Made by a program: the position numbers and the translations under genes. A stretch of 64,000 nt of DNA from NCBI GenBank assembly GCA_002412885.1, contig DHVX01000062.1, positions 400,282-464,281 on the forward strand. Direction: 5' to 3'. The DNA comes from Bacteroidales bacterium UBA5197 (GTDB lineage: Bacteria > Bacteroidota > Bacteroidia > Bacteroidales > Lentimicrobiaceae). The notes under the pieces were generated by a model. It saw nothing but the letters and a program-made list of their open reading frames with translations. It had not been told where the DNA came from and did not search any database. Below, one piece after another: positions 1-8,219 of this stretch (within the stretch, counting starts at the first letter, position 1; every line of letters starts with the position of its first letter).

Positions 1-2
1 AA

Positions 3-299
3 TATGGATTCAGCTGTCCGGTTGATAATCATTCCAAAGGACTTACTGTGATGGCAGTTGACAGCCGGGCAGAATCGGTATTTCTCGAAGGTATTATTTC
101 CGTTCAATCAGGTGCGCTTGAAATCTTTCTTTACAATCCTCAGGGTGAAGTAGTTTATACCAATTGTATAATCGCTCCTGATCAGTTGAATATCAGGGAG
201 GTTTTTCCGGCACAACCGGGTTTCTGGAAATTAAAATACATTAGCACCCAGGGCATTGGTTCTTTGGATCTGCAAATGAAAATGCAAGGTATTCAGTAG
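3..299 (+). CDS. C-terminal end of an unrecognised protein (runs off the window)
   Basis: The frame is open from the first bases of the window to a TAG at 297-299, so this is the last ~98 residues of a gene that starts upstream. A GTG at 48 and an ATG at 51 exist but need not be real starts. The visible part looks like a beta-rich domain with alternating hydrophobic residues (for example the stretch LEIFLYNPQGEVVY) and no helices or membrane segments. No family is recognised. It ends 35 nt before the ATG of a LytS-type kinase on the same strand, so it may be the upstream member of that operon. A secreted or lipoprotein sensor partner is possible, but that is inference from position only. Confidence 0.6.
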   Translation, partial: YGFSCPVDNHSKGLTVMAVDSRAESVFLEGIISVQSGALEIFLYNPQGEVVYTNCIIAPDQLNIREVFPAQPGFWKLKYISTQGIGSLDLQMKMQGIQ

Positions 300-334
300 A
301 TTTAGAACTATATTTGAACCGCTTAACTCCGTTG

Positions 335-1423
335 ATGATGTTTTTCAAAGAGATACATGCCTACTTATCATTCAGGAAACTTCTTTTTCTACTTCTGGGC
401 ATATCTGTTGGAGTTCAGATAATTGTGATAACCTATAATCATCTTACCGGGTATTATCTGCTAAGCGGATATCCGCACTTTTTTATGCGACTTCTCCGCG
501 GAAGCCTGCTAAGTATTTTTGCTGCATTTTTGATTGCATACCCTGATCTTTATGTAATACGATATTTTAACCAGATGGCACCCTGGGGAAAGAGGATTGC
601 AATGAGACTTGCTTTGCAGCTGAGTTTTACCATTACCATTGCAGTTGCTGTTTCGCTGGGAATTACATTGCTTGCTCATTCAATACGTCCTTATTCCGAA
701 GACCTGACAGGTGTTATCATAAATAACATGATGATTTACAGTGTTGTAAATATTCTGATGATGGCTGTGCTTGAGGGATGGGTCTATTTTATTGAAGGCA
801 AACAAGCCACACAAATGGCCGAAATATTAAAGGAAGAGTTATCCCAGATCAGGTTTGAAGTGCTGAAAAGCCAGATTAACCCCCATTTTATGTTCAATAG
901 TTTGAACGTACTTTCGGGGCTTATAAACAAGGATGTTGTGAAAGCGCAGCAGTTTATTGATGAGTTTTCGCAGGTTTATCGTTATGTGCTCGAAACCATA
1001 GAGCAGCCGGTCACCAGCCTGGGAAAGGAGCTCGATTTTATGCAATCCTACCTGTTTTTACAACAAATACGGTATGGTGAAAATCTGACTTTCACGGTTA
1101 ATATCCCTGCCGGACTGCTTGAAAAGGTAATGCCCCCGCTGTCATTACAGGTAGTGCTTGAAAATGCCATCAAGCACAATATTGTAAATGAAGCGAAACC
1201 TTTGAAGATTGAAATTTTCAGCGAGGGGCAATTTCTGGTTGTAAAAAATAACCTTCAGCCCAAGATTTCTGCTCCTGTGTCAACCGGTTTGGGATTAAAA
1301 AACTTGGTTAAAAGATACGCACTGATTACAAGCGATGAACCGGTGTTCAGCATTGAAACCGGATATTATATTGCCAGACTTCCTTTAATAAATACCGATA
1401 ATGATGAACGTACTAATCGTTGA
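335..1423 (+). CDS. LytS/YehU-type sensor histidine kinase
   Basis: Membrane-bound histidine kinase of the His_kinase (PF06580) family. Four predicted membrane helices fill the first ~150 residues. They are followed by a coiled segment and the phospho-acceptor region with the family motif PHFMFNSLN. An HATPase part follows, with N-box VLENAIKHN and G-box GLGLKNL. No extracellular sensor domain is seen. The start is taken as ATG 335 (338 also possible); a TTG at 314 would add seven residues. The 3' end overlaps the next gene by about 20 nt, so the pair is translationally coupled and should form one signalling unit with the LytTR regulator. The family is well established; the signal it senses is unknown. 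Confidence 0.92.
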   Translation: MMFFKEIHAYLSFRKLLFLLLGISVGVQIIVITYNHLTGYYLLSGYPHFFMRLLRGSLLSIFAAFLIAYPDLYVIRYFNQMAPWGKRIAMRLALQLSFTITIAVAVSLGITLLAHSIRPYSEDLTGVIINNMMIYSVVNILMMAVLEGWVYFIEGKQATQMAEILKEELSQIRFEVLKSQINPHFMFNSLNVLSGLINKDVVKAQQFIDEFSQVYRYVLETIEQPVTSLGKELDFMQSYLFLQQIRYGENLTFTVNIPAGLLEKVMPPLSLQVVLENAIKHNIVNEAKPLKIEIFSEGQFLVVKNNLQPKISAPVSTGLGLKNLVKRYALITSDEPVFSIETGYYIARLPLINTDNDERTNR

Positions 1424-2159
1424 AGACGAAAGCCTTGCTGCTGAAAAGCTGGAACTTATGCTGAATGAGGTCGACCCCTCCATAAACGTTCTTGCCAAAT
1501 GCGGCTCCATCAAAGAATCGGCGAAATGGCTGATGGAACATACTGCCGACCTGATTTTTCTGGATATACAATTATCAGATGGGATCAGTTTCAGTATTTT
1601 TGAGCAGGTAACTATAAATACACCCGTCATTTTTACGACCGCGTATGACCAATACGCCATCAGGGCTTTCCAATTGAACAGCGTGGCTTACCTGTTGAAG
1701 CCTATCCGTAAAAGTGACCTTGCTGAGAGCCTGAGAAAATTCCAGACCCTGAAATCTGCTTTCAGCATTGATTTTGACGCACTGTTAGCGGGAATTCAGG
1801 GGCGTGAACCTGAGTTTAAGAAAAGATTCCTGATTCAGATAGGAGAGAAGATACGGAAGATTGAAGTGTCAGAAATTGCCTATTTCTATGTGCTGGAAAA
1901 GGGAATCTACCTGAAAACCTTCCAGGGGAACTCTTACCCGGTTGAATTCACCCTTGATAAACTTGAAACCATGCTGAATCCTGAAAAATTCTTCCGGATA
2001 AACCGGAAATACATGGTTAATATGGATTCGATAGCCAATATGGTTGCTTATTCGCGCGGTCGGATAAAGCTTGAATTAAAACCCAAAGCCGATGAAGAAT
2101 TTGAAGCCATCGTGAGTGTTGATCGGTCGTCGGATTTTAAGAAATGGTTGAATAGTTGA
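1404..2159 (+). CDS. LytTR-family response regulator
   Basis: Two-domain response regulator. The N-terminal receiver domain shows the acidic pair in VLIVEDE, the phospho-acceptor Asp in LIFLDIQLSDG and the conserved Lys in YLLKP. The C-terminal half (about residue 140 on) is a LytTR DNA-binding domain, ending in the typical FFRINRKYMVN segment. It overlaps the kinase gene upstream and is its obvious cognate partner. ATG 1401 and ATG 1404 are adjacent; 1404 gives the usual MNVLIVEDE start. LytTR regulators bind direct repeats upstream of their targets; no such site could be identified here by eye. The family assignment is firm and the regulon is unknown. Confidence 0.93.
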   Translation: MNVLIVEDESLAAEKLELMLNEVDPSINVLAKCGSIKESAKWLMEHTADLIFLDIQLSDGISFSIFEQVTINTPVIFTTAYDQYAIRAFQLNSVAYLLKPIRKSDLAESLRKFQTLKSAFSIDFDALLAGIQGREPEFKKRFLIQIGEKIRKIEVSEIAYFYVLEKGIYLKTFQGNSYPVEFTLDKLETMLNPEKFFRINRKYMVNMDSIANMVAYSRGRIKLELKPKADEEFEAIVSVDRSSDFKKWLNS

Positions 2160-2162
2160 TTT

Positions 2163-2189
2163 CAGAGGTCAGATGTCAGAGGTCAGAGG
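2163..2189. repeat. Heptamer microsatellite (GAGGTCA-type)
   Basis: Between the regulator stop and the aminotransferase lies a short run of CAGAGGTCAGATGTCAGAGG-like sequence, i.e. imperfect repeats of the heptamer GAGGTCA. It is followed by GGCCGGAGGCCGG and three ATCCG/AATCC motifs. The same heptamer occurs on the opposite strand at 12442-12487. Confidence 0.6.
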
Positions 2190-2273
2190 CCGGAGGCCGG
2201 AAATCCGCAATCCGTAATCCTTATTCCGAAATCATTTCATCTTCAGAAACAGAATTAATCAACAAAAACAGCT

Positions 2274-3461
2274 ATGAACAACATCATCTGGTCAACAGGC
2301 CATATTCTTAAATTTGGCAATATTGTCGATTCTGACAATTGTTTTATTTATGACAGTCAGGGCAATCGCATGGTTGACCTTGAATCAGGAGTCTGGTGCA
2401 CTTGCCTCGGGCACAACAACAAGCGCATCAATAAGGTAATAAGCGATCAGATCAACAAAATAAGCCATACCGGATTTTGTTTTATTCATCCGCAGATTGA
2501 GAAAACAGCCCGAAAAGTGCTCGATATCAACAATTTGCAGGGAGGTAAATGCGAATTTATCTGTTCAGGAAGCGAAGCTGTGGAATACGGAATGCGGATA
2601 GCCAGAATTTTGTCAGAGAAACCTCTGGCACTCACTTTCGCTGATTCTTACATGGGTGCCTATGGCGATGTTGCGGTTAAATCTGCGGATAAGTGGTTTA
2701 TTTACGATCGCCTGAATTGTTCATGCAATCATTCCGGATCAGGATGTTTGGGAGATTGTGAAGAATTTTCAAGAATTCCTTTCGACAAGATAGGAATATT
2801 CCTGCTTGAACCAGGTAGTTCATCGGGATTGGTGAGGTTTCCTGATGCGCGTCTTATCAAAAAAATAAGTAAAAAAGTTCAGGAAAGCGGTGGAATTGTG
2901 ATGTCGAATGAAATCACAACCGGCATTGGAAGAACCGGAAAATGGTTTGGATATCAACACTATAACATCCAGCCTGATATTGTAGCCATGGGTAAAGGTA
3001 TCGGCAATGGATATCCGGTAAGCGTTACCGCGGTTTCAAAGAAGATCGCAGATCAGCTAAAACACAAAGGATTTCATTATTCCCAATCCCACCAGAATGA
3101 TCCCCTGGGTGCTTTTGTAGCTGCTGAAGTCATTGATATAATTGCCGAAGGTGCTTTGTGTGATGAAGCCAGAGAAAAAGGGTATTATTTATTTGGGAAA
3201 CTCACTGAAATGCAAGAGGAATTTCCGCTTATTCGCGAAGTGAGGGGCAGGGGTTTAATGCTTGCGGTTGAATTTACCAGAGATGCATCCAGGATTTATG
3301 AAGCTCTGCTAACTGCAGGCTTTATCGTTGCCCTGAGACCCAATACCGAAGTGCTGAGATTAGATCCGGCACTTACCATCGAAAAAGAAACACTTGATTT
3401 GTTTCTGGTGGCTTTGCGCGATGTGCTTGTGAACCTTGCGCCAAATAAACCTGATCATTAA
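2274..3461 (+). CDS. Class III PLP-dependent aminotransferase
   Basis: Fold-type I, class III aminotransferase (ornithine/acetylornithine/GABA aminotransferase superfamily), 395 aa, a normal length. PLP-binding features are visible: CSGSEAVEYGMR around residue 97, the TTGIGRTGKWFG block after residue 214, and the Schiff-base Lys241 in MGKGIGNGYP. Two oddities are visible. The usual Asp-Glu pair before TTGIGRTG reads Asn212-Glu213, so the residue that normally contacts the pyridine nitrogen is Asn. Residues 149-162 carry a Cys cluster (C-x-C-x6-C-x3-C) within an insertion. The amino donor and acceptor cannot be assigned. It stands alone between the two-component pair and a secreted propeller, with no pathway context. 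Confidence 0.88.
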   Translation: MNNIIWSTGHILKFGNIVDSDNCFIYDSQGNRMVDLESGVWCTCLGHNNKRINKVISDQINKISHTGFCFIHPQIEKTARKVLDINNLQGGKCEFICSGSEAVEYGMRIARILSEKPLALTFADSYMGAYGDVAVKSADKWFIYDRLNCSCNHSGSGCLGDCEEFSRIPFDKIGIFLLEPGSSSGLVRFPDARLIKKISKKVQESGGIVMSNEITTGIGRTGKWFGYQHYNIQPDIVAMGKGIGNGYPVSVTAVSKKIADQLKHKGFHYSQSHQNDPLGAFVAAEVIDIIAEGALCDEAREKGYYLFGKLTEMQEEFPLIREVRGRGLMLAVEFTRDASRIYEALLTAGFIVALRPNTEVLRLDPALTIEKETLDLFLVALRDVLVNLAPNKPDH

Positions 3462-3494
3462 AACTAAGTTTACTTTCTTTAAACTCATTAAACG

Positions 3495-4679
3495 ATGAAA
3501 AAATCGCTTTTACTCGCACTGCTGATTTCAATTTCTCAATTTCTTTTGGCTGACAATCCTAAAGAAAACTGGATTTTCAGAACCAATGGAAGAATTTATT
3601 CTTCACCGGTCATTTCCGGAAATATTGTGCTTTTCGGAAGCGGAGACAGCTGTTTTTATGCGGTCAATAAATCAAATGGGCTGGAAATATGGCGTTTCAA
3701 GACCAATGGCCCGATACATTCTGATGCTGCAATCAACGGCAGTTCAGTAATTTTTGGCAGTGCCGATGGCAATTTGTATTCACTGGAAATTGCGACCGGC
3801 AAATTAAACTGGAAATTTTCATCGGAAGGCGAAAAAATGCTCGACATGTGGGATTATTACCTCTCTTCTCCGGCAATCAGCAATGCCTATGTTTACTGGG
3901 GAAGCGGAGATGGCAACCTGTACGCAATTGACAGGCAGTCGGGAAAATTGAAGTGGAAATTCAAATCAGCAGGAATAATTCATGCAAGCCCCGCTATTGC
4001 TGAAGGCATTGTTTATGTTGGTGATTATGCGGGTTATTTCTATGCGCTTGATGGTGTTTCAGGCGAACTGAAATGGAAATCAAGAACGATTGGTGAAACC
4101 TATTTCCCGAACGGGGAAGTACAAAAAGGCGCAGTGGTCGTTGATGGTGTCGTGTATTTTGGTAGTCGCGATTACAATGTTTATGCCCTCGATGCAAAAA
4201 CCGGCAGAGGCCGCTGGAATATGAAAGAAACCGGAAGTTGGGTAATTGCAACACCCACCGTTTATGATGGACATTTATTCTTCGGAACATCCGACACGCA
4301 CAAATTCTATTGTCTGCGAAAATCTGACGGTAAAATAATATGGCAAATATCCTTGCCCATGAGGGTGTATGGTTCGGCTTTAGTGAATAATGATATTCTT
4401 TGGTTTGGCTGTTTTGATGGCAAACTGAGGGGTGTTGACCCTAAGTCCGGGGAAATACTTCATGAATACCAGACTGAAGGTTCAAAAGAAAACTATTCAA
4501 AGGTTTATGGAGATGACGGCAAGTTTCGGGAAGGCTTTGAACTTTATGGAAAAGATTATCTGGAAGCTGAGAGAAGCATTCATAAGCTCGGAGCCATTCT
4601 GTCAACACCCGTTGTTGACCTCAATGTAATATACTTCGGCAGCTCTGATGGTGGGATGTATGCCGTTCAGGTTGAATAA
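3495..4679 (+). CDS. Secreted PQQ-like beta-propeller repeat protein
   Basis: 394-residue exported protein. The signal peptide is clear (MKKSLLLALLISISQFLLA). The rest consists of about seven WD-like blades of the PQQ/pyrrolo-quinoline quinone repeat type. Each carries a YALD/YAVNKxxG turn followed by a G-xx-W-xF strand, for example YAIDRQSGKLKWKF and YALDAKTGRGRW. Such propellers are found in BamB-like scaffolds and in periplasmic or surface binding proteins. No catalytic quinoprotein dehydrogenase residues are evident, so a binding or structural role is more likely. It starts 33 nt after the aminotransferase and may be co-transcribed with it. Family call firm, function open. Confidence 0.85.
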   Translation: MKKSLLLALLISISQFLLADNPKENWIFRTNGRIYSSPVISGNIVLFGSGDSCFYAVNKSNGLEIWRFKTNGPIHSDAAINGSSVIFGSADGNLYSLEIATGKLNWKFSSEGEKMLDMWDYYLSSPAISNAYVYWGSGDGNLYAIDRQSGKLKWKFKSAGIIHASPAIAEGIVYVGDYAGYFYALDGVSGELKWKSRTIGETYFPNGEVQKGAVVVDGVVYFGSRDYNVYALDAKTGRGRWNMKETGSWVIATPTVYDGHLFFGTSDTHKFYCLRKSDGKIIWQISLPMRVYGSALVNNDILWFGCFDGKLRGVDPKSGEILHEYQTEGSKENYSKVYGDDGKFREGFELYGKDYLEAERSIHKLGAILSTPVVDLNVIYFGSSDGGMYAVQVE

Positions 4680-4780
4680 GCCCGCTGACATTGATCAGGG
4701 TTCAACCCCCTTATCTGCGCTTTCACTCATCAAATATACCTGATCAACCTATTTGATTTTCAGGCCACCACATCATGAAA

Positions 4781-4788
4781 TAAATTTG
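4781..4788 (+). promoter_or_regulatory. Bacteroidota -7 promoter element TAAATTTG
   Basis: Exact match to the Bacteroidota consensus TAnnTTTG, 37 nt before the ATG at 4825. A TTTTC at about 4757-4761 sits near the expected -33 position. Confidence 0.55.
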
Positions 4789-4824
4789 CAGCTCAAACAG
4801 GAATAATCTTAAAAACAAACTAAA

Positions 4825-5442
4825 ATGAGCTTTAGAACCACTGCAATTTCGCTTTTTTGTGGCATGATGATGCTTGCTGCAAATGTCAATGCAAATCCTG
4901 ATGGATTTACCTCCATGGACAAAAACCTTCAGCAAATGATCAGCTTTTACTCAGCGGATACCATTGTTGTTGTTTTGCCTGACGGCTATTCACTCAATAC
5001 ACGCGACGAAGAAGAAATCAGAAATTTCGTTTTCTGGAAACATAAACCAGCTTACGTATTTAAATGTGAATCGGAACTGACACCTGCTGATCTAAAAAAG
5101 AATCTCCAGTTCTTTGGTCCTTGTACAAGATTTACCCGTTCTTTTGCTTCAGAAACACCATTTACAATTGATGATCAGGGATTTTCATTCGATGGCGATA
5201 ATTATCATAATCCCGAAGATGCATTTTACTTTATGAGCAATTCGGGCAACAGACTTTACACCTGCGGAAATGGAGATAACGCTCCGCTAACCTACACAAA
5301 ATTTATGGCTGGTGCTTATCAGCTCTATATTTTCAGTGGAAACAAAATGGTTTTACCGGTTGTGCCCGAAGAAATGGAGCAACGCATAGCATCAAGGGTG
5401 TGGTTTCATATCGGGCGCATGAGCTCGGTAGCTCAAAATTAA
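4825..5442 (+). CDS. Secreted protein, stand-alone copy of an uncharacterised domain
   Basis: 205 aa with an N-terminal signal peptide ending near ANVNAN. The mature part (about residues 25-175) is clearly homologous to the N-terminal domain of the next gene. Both share DTIVVVLPDGY, NFVFWKxKPxYVF, LQFFGPCxRF, FSFDGxxxxxPxDAFY and FMAGAYQLYIFSGN. Here the homology stops near residue 178 and a short unrelated tail follows; the peptidase-like domain of the paralogue is missing. The domain is not recognised. It contains paired conserved Cys residues (FGPC and YTCGNG) that could form a disulfide after export. The arrangement points to tandem duplication followed by truncation or by gain of a domain in the partner. 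Confidence 0.75.
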   Translation: MSFRTTAISLFCGMMMLAANVNANPDGFTSMDKNLQQMISFYSADTIVVVLPDGYSLNTRDEEEIRNFVFWKHKPAYVFKCESELTPADLKKNLQFFGPCTRFTRSFASETPFTIDDQGFSFDGDNYHNPEDAFYFMSNSGNRLYTCGNGDNAPLTYTKFMAGAYQLYIFSGNKMVLPVVPEEMEQRIASRVWFHIGRMSSVAQN

Positions 5443-5514
5443 AACAGGCAGTGTATTTTCATTTCAAACATCTGGCATTTAAAAGTTGCAGATAGATTTT
5501 TAAAAGTGATAAAA

Positions 5515-6780
5515 ATGGGTAAAGTTTTCAATTCAGTTCTTGTTAAAGTTTTGCTGCTTTTGCAGATGTCAATTTCAGTAAATGCCTGGTCGCAGCCTGC
5601 CGGTTTTGTAGCCATGGATGACAGTGTAAAACTTATGGTCAGGTTTTATGAAACCGATACCATTGTTGTGGTTTTGCCTGATGGTTACAACATAAAACCT
5701 GAAGATTCAGTTGCGGTTTGTGGTTTTGTTTTCTGGAAGGAAAAGCCTGTGTATGTTTTCATTCAGGAGTCATTGCTTACTGCATCTGATTATGAAAAAC
5801 ACCTGCAGTATTTCGGACCATGTTTCCGTTTTTCAACTGCTGCAATGGATGGTCTTCCCTTTGGAATTGTGCGCAATGGATTTTCCTTTAACGGCAGGCA
5901 GTTTGGGCATCCCAACGATGCTTTTTATCACATAAACAATCAGGCAACCCGGATTTATACCTGCCGCAATGGTGAAGAACATCCGCTGGCATATATAGGT
6001 TTTATGGCCGGAGCTTACCAGTTCTACGTATTCAGCGGCAATCAGATTATTTACAGCGGATTTCAGGCTGATGGCAAAACTAGTTTGCAGTTGAATGATA
6101 TGGATACCCTCCGCGATGCCTATTTCAGTAAACGGGTTAATGGCCTTTTTGCCGATTTTTATATTGCATCCTCAATTTCTGACACCATCGGTTTTAATAA
6201 TTCAGTAAAGGACTTTAATGACTTTGTAAGCGGGCTTTGTCAGTATCTGGAGGCTGATTCATCAACAATCCCTCATTTCATTACTTACTTTTATCAGACA
6301 AGAGAGGAACTGCAATATTTTATTGCTGCTCCGCTCTGGTCAACCATTCATGGGAAATCATTCGGAGATATCAATCACATCACCGGGCTAAGCATGGATA
6401 TTTGCAAACATGAGGCCGGTCACAGCATAATTGGTGCTGCCATCGGTAAAGCGCCATCAGCCTTTTTTGATGAAGGTTTTCGGCAAGCCACTGATTATCA
6501 CTTCAGCACTGAAGCCTATAAACGCGATCTTGAGGTTTTCAAAGCGCATCAGAATAACCTTTCCGTTGAGCTGATTACCGGCGAATCCGTGCTCTTTTTC
6601 AGGGGAATGGAGAATTATAGTGTTGCCGGAATCTTTACCCACCATTTGATACAACTCACAGGAATAGAAGCATTTAAAGTTGCCTATCGTGACAATCGCA
6701 TGGAAGCACTGATAAGTGAGTTGGGGTACGATTGGCAAATGCTTATCGACGACCTGAAGGAGAAAACAATGAACCGGTAA
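5515..6780 (+). CDS. Secreted putative zinc metallopeptidase with N-terminal paralogous domain
   Basis: About 421 aa, exported (signal peptide ending near NAWSQ). Residues ~28-180 repeat the uncharacterised domain of the preceding gene. The C-terminal ~200 residues contain HEAGH (about residues 299-303), a perfect HExxH zinc motif, followed 17 residues later by Glu in FDEGFRQ. That spacing resembles the third ligand of gluzincin peptidases of the Peptidase_MA type. This supports, but does not prove, a secreted protease; sequence similarity to a named family was not recognised. ATG 5515 is preferred over GTG 5506 because it precedes a standard signal peptide. It lies 72 nt after its paralogue and 23 nt before a small membrane-protein gene. 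Confidence 0.72.
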   Translation: MGKVFNSVLVKVLLLLQMSISVNAWSQPAGFVAMDDSVKLMVRFYETDTIVVVLPDGYNIKPEDSVAVCGFVFWKEKPVYVFIQESLLTASDYEKHLQYFGPCFRFSTAAMDGLPFGIVRNGFSFNGRQFGHPNDAFYHINNQATRIYTCRNGEEHPLAYIGFMAGAYQFYVFSGNQIIYSGFQADGKTSLQLNDMDTLRDAYFSKRVNGLFADFYIASSISDTIGFNNSVKDFNDFVSGLCQYLEADSSTIPHFITYFYQTREELQYFIAAPLWSTIHGKSFGDINHITGLSMDICKHEAGHSIIGAAIGKAPSAFFDEGFRQATDYHFSTEAYKRDLEVFKAHQNNLSVELITGESVLFFRGMENYSVAGIFTHHLIQLTGIEAFKVAYRDNRMEALISELGYDWQMLIDDLKEKTMNR

Positions 6781-6803
6781 TTCGGCAGTATAACATCAGC
6801 AAT

Positions 6804-7226
6804 ATGAATCAGATCATGAGCAAATCACTAAAACCTTTAGCCTTGTTTTTTGCCCTGGGAGGTGTCTGGGATACCATAGCAGGTTTTCTTTATATTTTTG
6901 TGATCGGAACAGGACGAAGCATCGACAACCCGCCGATGGATCCTTTTTATTCCATTTTTCTGGGATCTTTTTTTCTTTGCTTTGCTTACCTGCAGTTTAT
7001 GTCGGCCTTGAATATCAAACGTTATGCTTTTAATGTGGGATGCTTGATCATTGGCAGGGTTTTCTATATTGTTTTGCTTTATTCGTATATGGTTTTTGTA
7101 CCCGGCTTTCCAGACTCTTTCTGGTTTACCGGAATCATTGACGGATTTCTGACGATAAGTTATCTTATTTTTGCTGTGAAAGGTGGATTGAGCCTAAGGG
7201 AATTATTCCTTCCTGAAATTAAATGA
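6804..7226 (+). CDS. Small four-helix integral membrane protein, unrecognised
   Basis: 140-residue hydrophobic protein with four likely membrane helices: residues ~8-35, 48-68, 75-100 and 110-130. The ATG at 6804 (or 6816) is preferred because a more upstream ATG at 6732 would overlap the peptidase gene by 49 nt and add a charged, non-membrane extension. No conserved catalytic motif is visible and no family is recognised; the general pattern resembles small DUF-type membrane proteins of Bacteroidota. It follows the HExxH gene by 23 nt and is followed closely by a secreted hydrolase, so all could be one transcript. Confidence 0.65.
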   Translation: MNQIMSKSLKPLALFFALGGVWDTIAGFLYIFVIGTGRSIDNPPMDPFYSIFLGSFFLCFAYLQFMSALNIKRYAFNVGCLIIGRVFYIVLLYSYMVFVPGFPDSFWFTGIIDGFLTISYLIFAVKGGLSLRELFLPEIK

Positions 7227-7274
7227 TCATAACTGATCCCGGATTTAAATCAAAAAATTAAACTTTGATTGACC

Positions 7275-8186
7275 ATGAAAAGAGTATTGTTTTTTTCTCT
7301 GTTTGTTGTTTTGATATCGGGGAGCCAGGCTCAGGACAGGCTTGTAAAAACAACCGACGATGTGGAATTATTTGTCACGGTTAAAGGAAAAGGCATCCCA
7401 TGTCTTTATCTGCACGGAGGCCCGGGCAGTGGGAGCTATTGGGTTGAAAAGTTTGCCGGAGATTCACTTGAGCAGCACTTTCAGATGATTTATCTCGATC
7501 AGCGGGGTTGCGGCCGGTCTTCAGGACCTAAGGATAATAATTATTCAATGAACAGAATGGTGGCTGATTTTGAGGAGGTAAGGATAGCACTCGGAATCAA
7601 CCAATGGCTTGTTATGGGTCATTCTTTTGGTGGCCTTCTTCAGATGGGCTATGCCAAAAGTCATCCACAGGTAATCAAAGGGATGCTGATGATCAACTGT
7701 ACCCTTGAGTGGGAAGCATCCTTTGAAAAAGGGTTTTGTCCTAAGGCATGTTCTTTTCCTGAAATGGCAGGTTCAAAATGGTGCAAGAGCGATTCGGCAT
7801 TTTTTGTTGACAGGTTCGGGGCACTGATTGGTGAACTCAATCAAAAGAATCTGATGTGGAAGCTTGGATATGCTTCATACGATAATTATTTAAAAATGGG
7901 AGAAACCTTCGGCGAAGTACCTGACTGGAATTGGGGTAGTGAGGAACATATTGTTTACAATACCGAATATCATGAAAACTTCAAAAAATATGCTCCTGAA
8001 ATGAACATGCCGATTCTGTTTTTCTATGGAAAATCTGATTGGACCATTGGCCCGGAACATTATAAAGATATTTATTTCCCTCACATGATTCTTTGGGGAA
8101 GCGATGTCGGGCATATGCCCTTCCTTGAAAACAGAAATGATTTGTTTAAGGCGATAAAAAGTTATCGCGACAAATATAAATTCTGA
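7275..8186 (+). CDS. Exported alpha/beta hydrolase, proline iminopeptidase-like
   Basis: 303 aa. The signal peptide is MKRVLFFSLFVVLISGSQAQ. The alpha/beta hydrolase fold is shown by the oxyanion motif HGGPGSGS, DQRGCGRS, the nucleophile elbow GHSFGG (Ser117), the late acid in FYGKSDWT and the His in GHMPF, so the catalytic triad is complete. HGGPG followed by DQRGxGRS is typical of the S33 proline iminopeptidase/prolyl aminopeptidase group. A periplasmic or secreted aminopeptidase, or an esterase of similar fold, is therefore likely. ATG 7275 is preferred over TTG 7269 because it begins the signal peptide. Substrate unknown. Confidence 0.85.
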   Translation: MKRVLFFSLFVVLISGSQAQDRLVKTTDDVELFVTVKGKGIPCLYLHGGPGSGSYWVEKFAGDSLEQHFQMIYLDQRGCGRSSGPKDNNYSMNRMVADFEEVRIALGINQWLVMGHSFGGLLQMGYAKSHPQVIKGMLMINCTLEWEASFEKGFCPKACSFPEMAGSKWCKSDSAFFVDRFGALIGELNQKNLMWKLGYASYDNYLKMGETFGEVPDWNWGSEEHIVYNTEYHENFKKYAPEMNMPILFFYGKSDWTIGPEHYKDIYFPHMILWGSDVGHMPFLENRNDLFKAIKSYRDKYKF

Positions 8187-8219
8187 CCCAATCTGATTTT
8201 TATAATCACACTTCAGTTA

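Noticed and set aside
839..1045. Long antisense frames across the kinase, dxs, queA, AsmA and M16 genes
   Set aside because: They mirror codon bias of strongly supported genes on the other strand and show no protein-like motifs.
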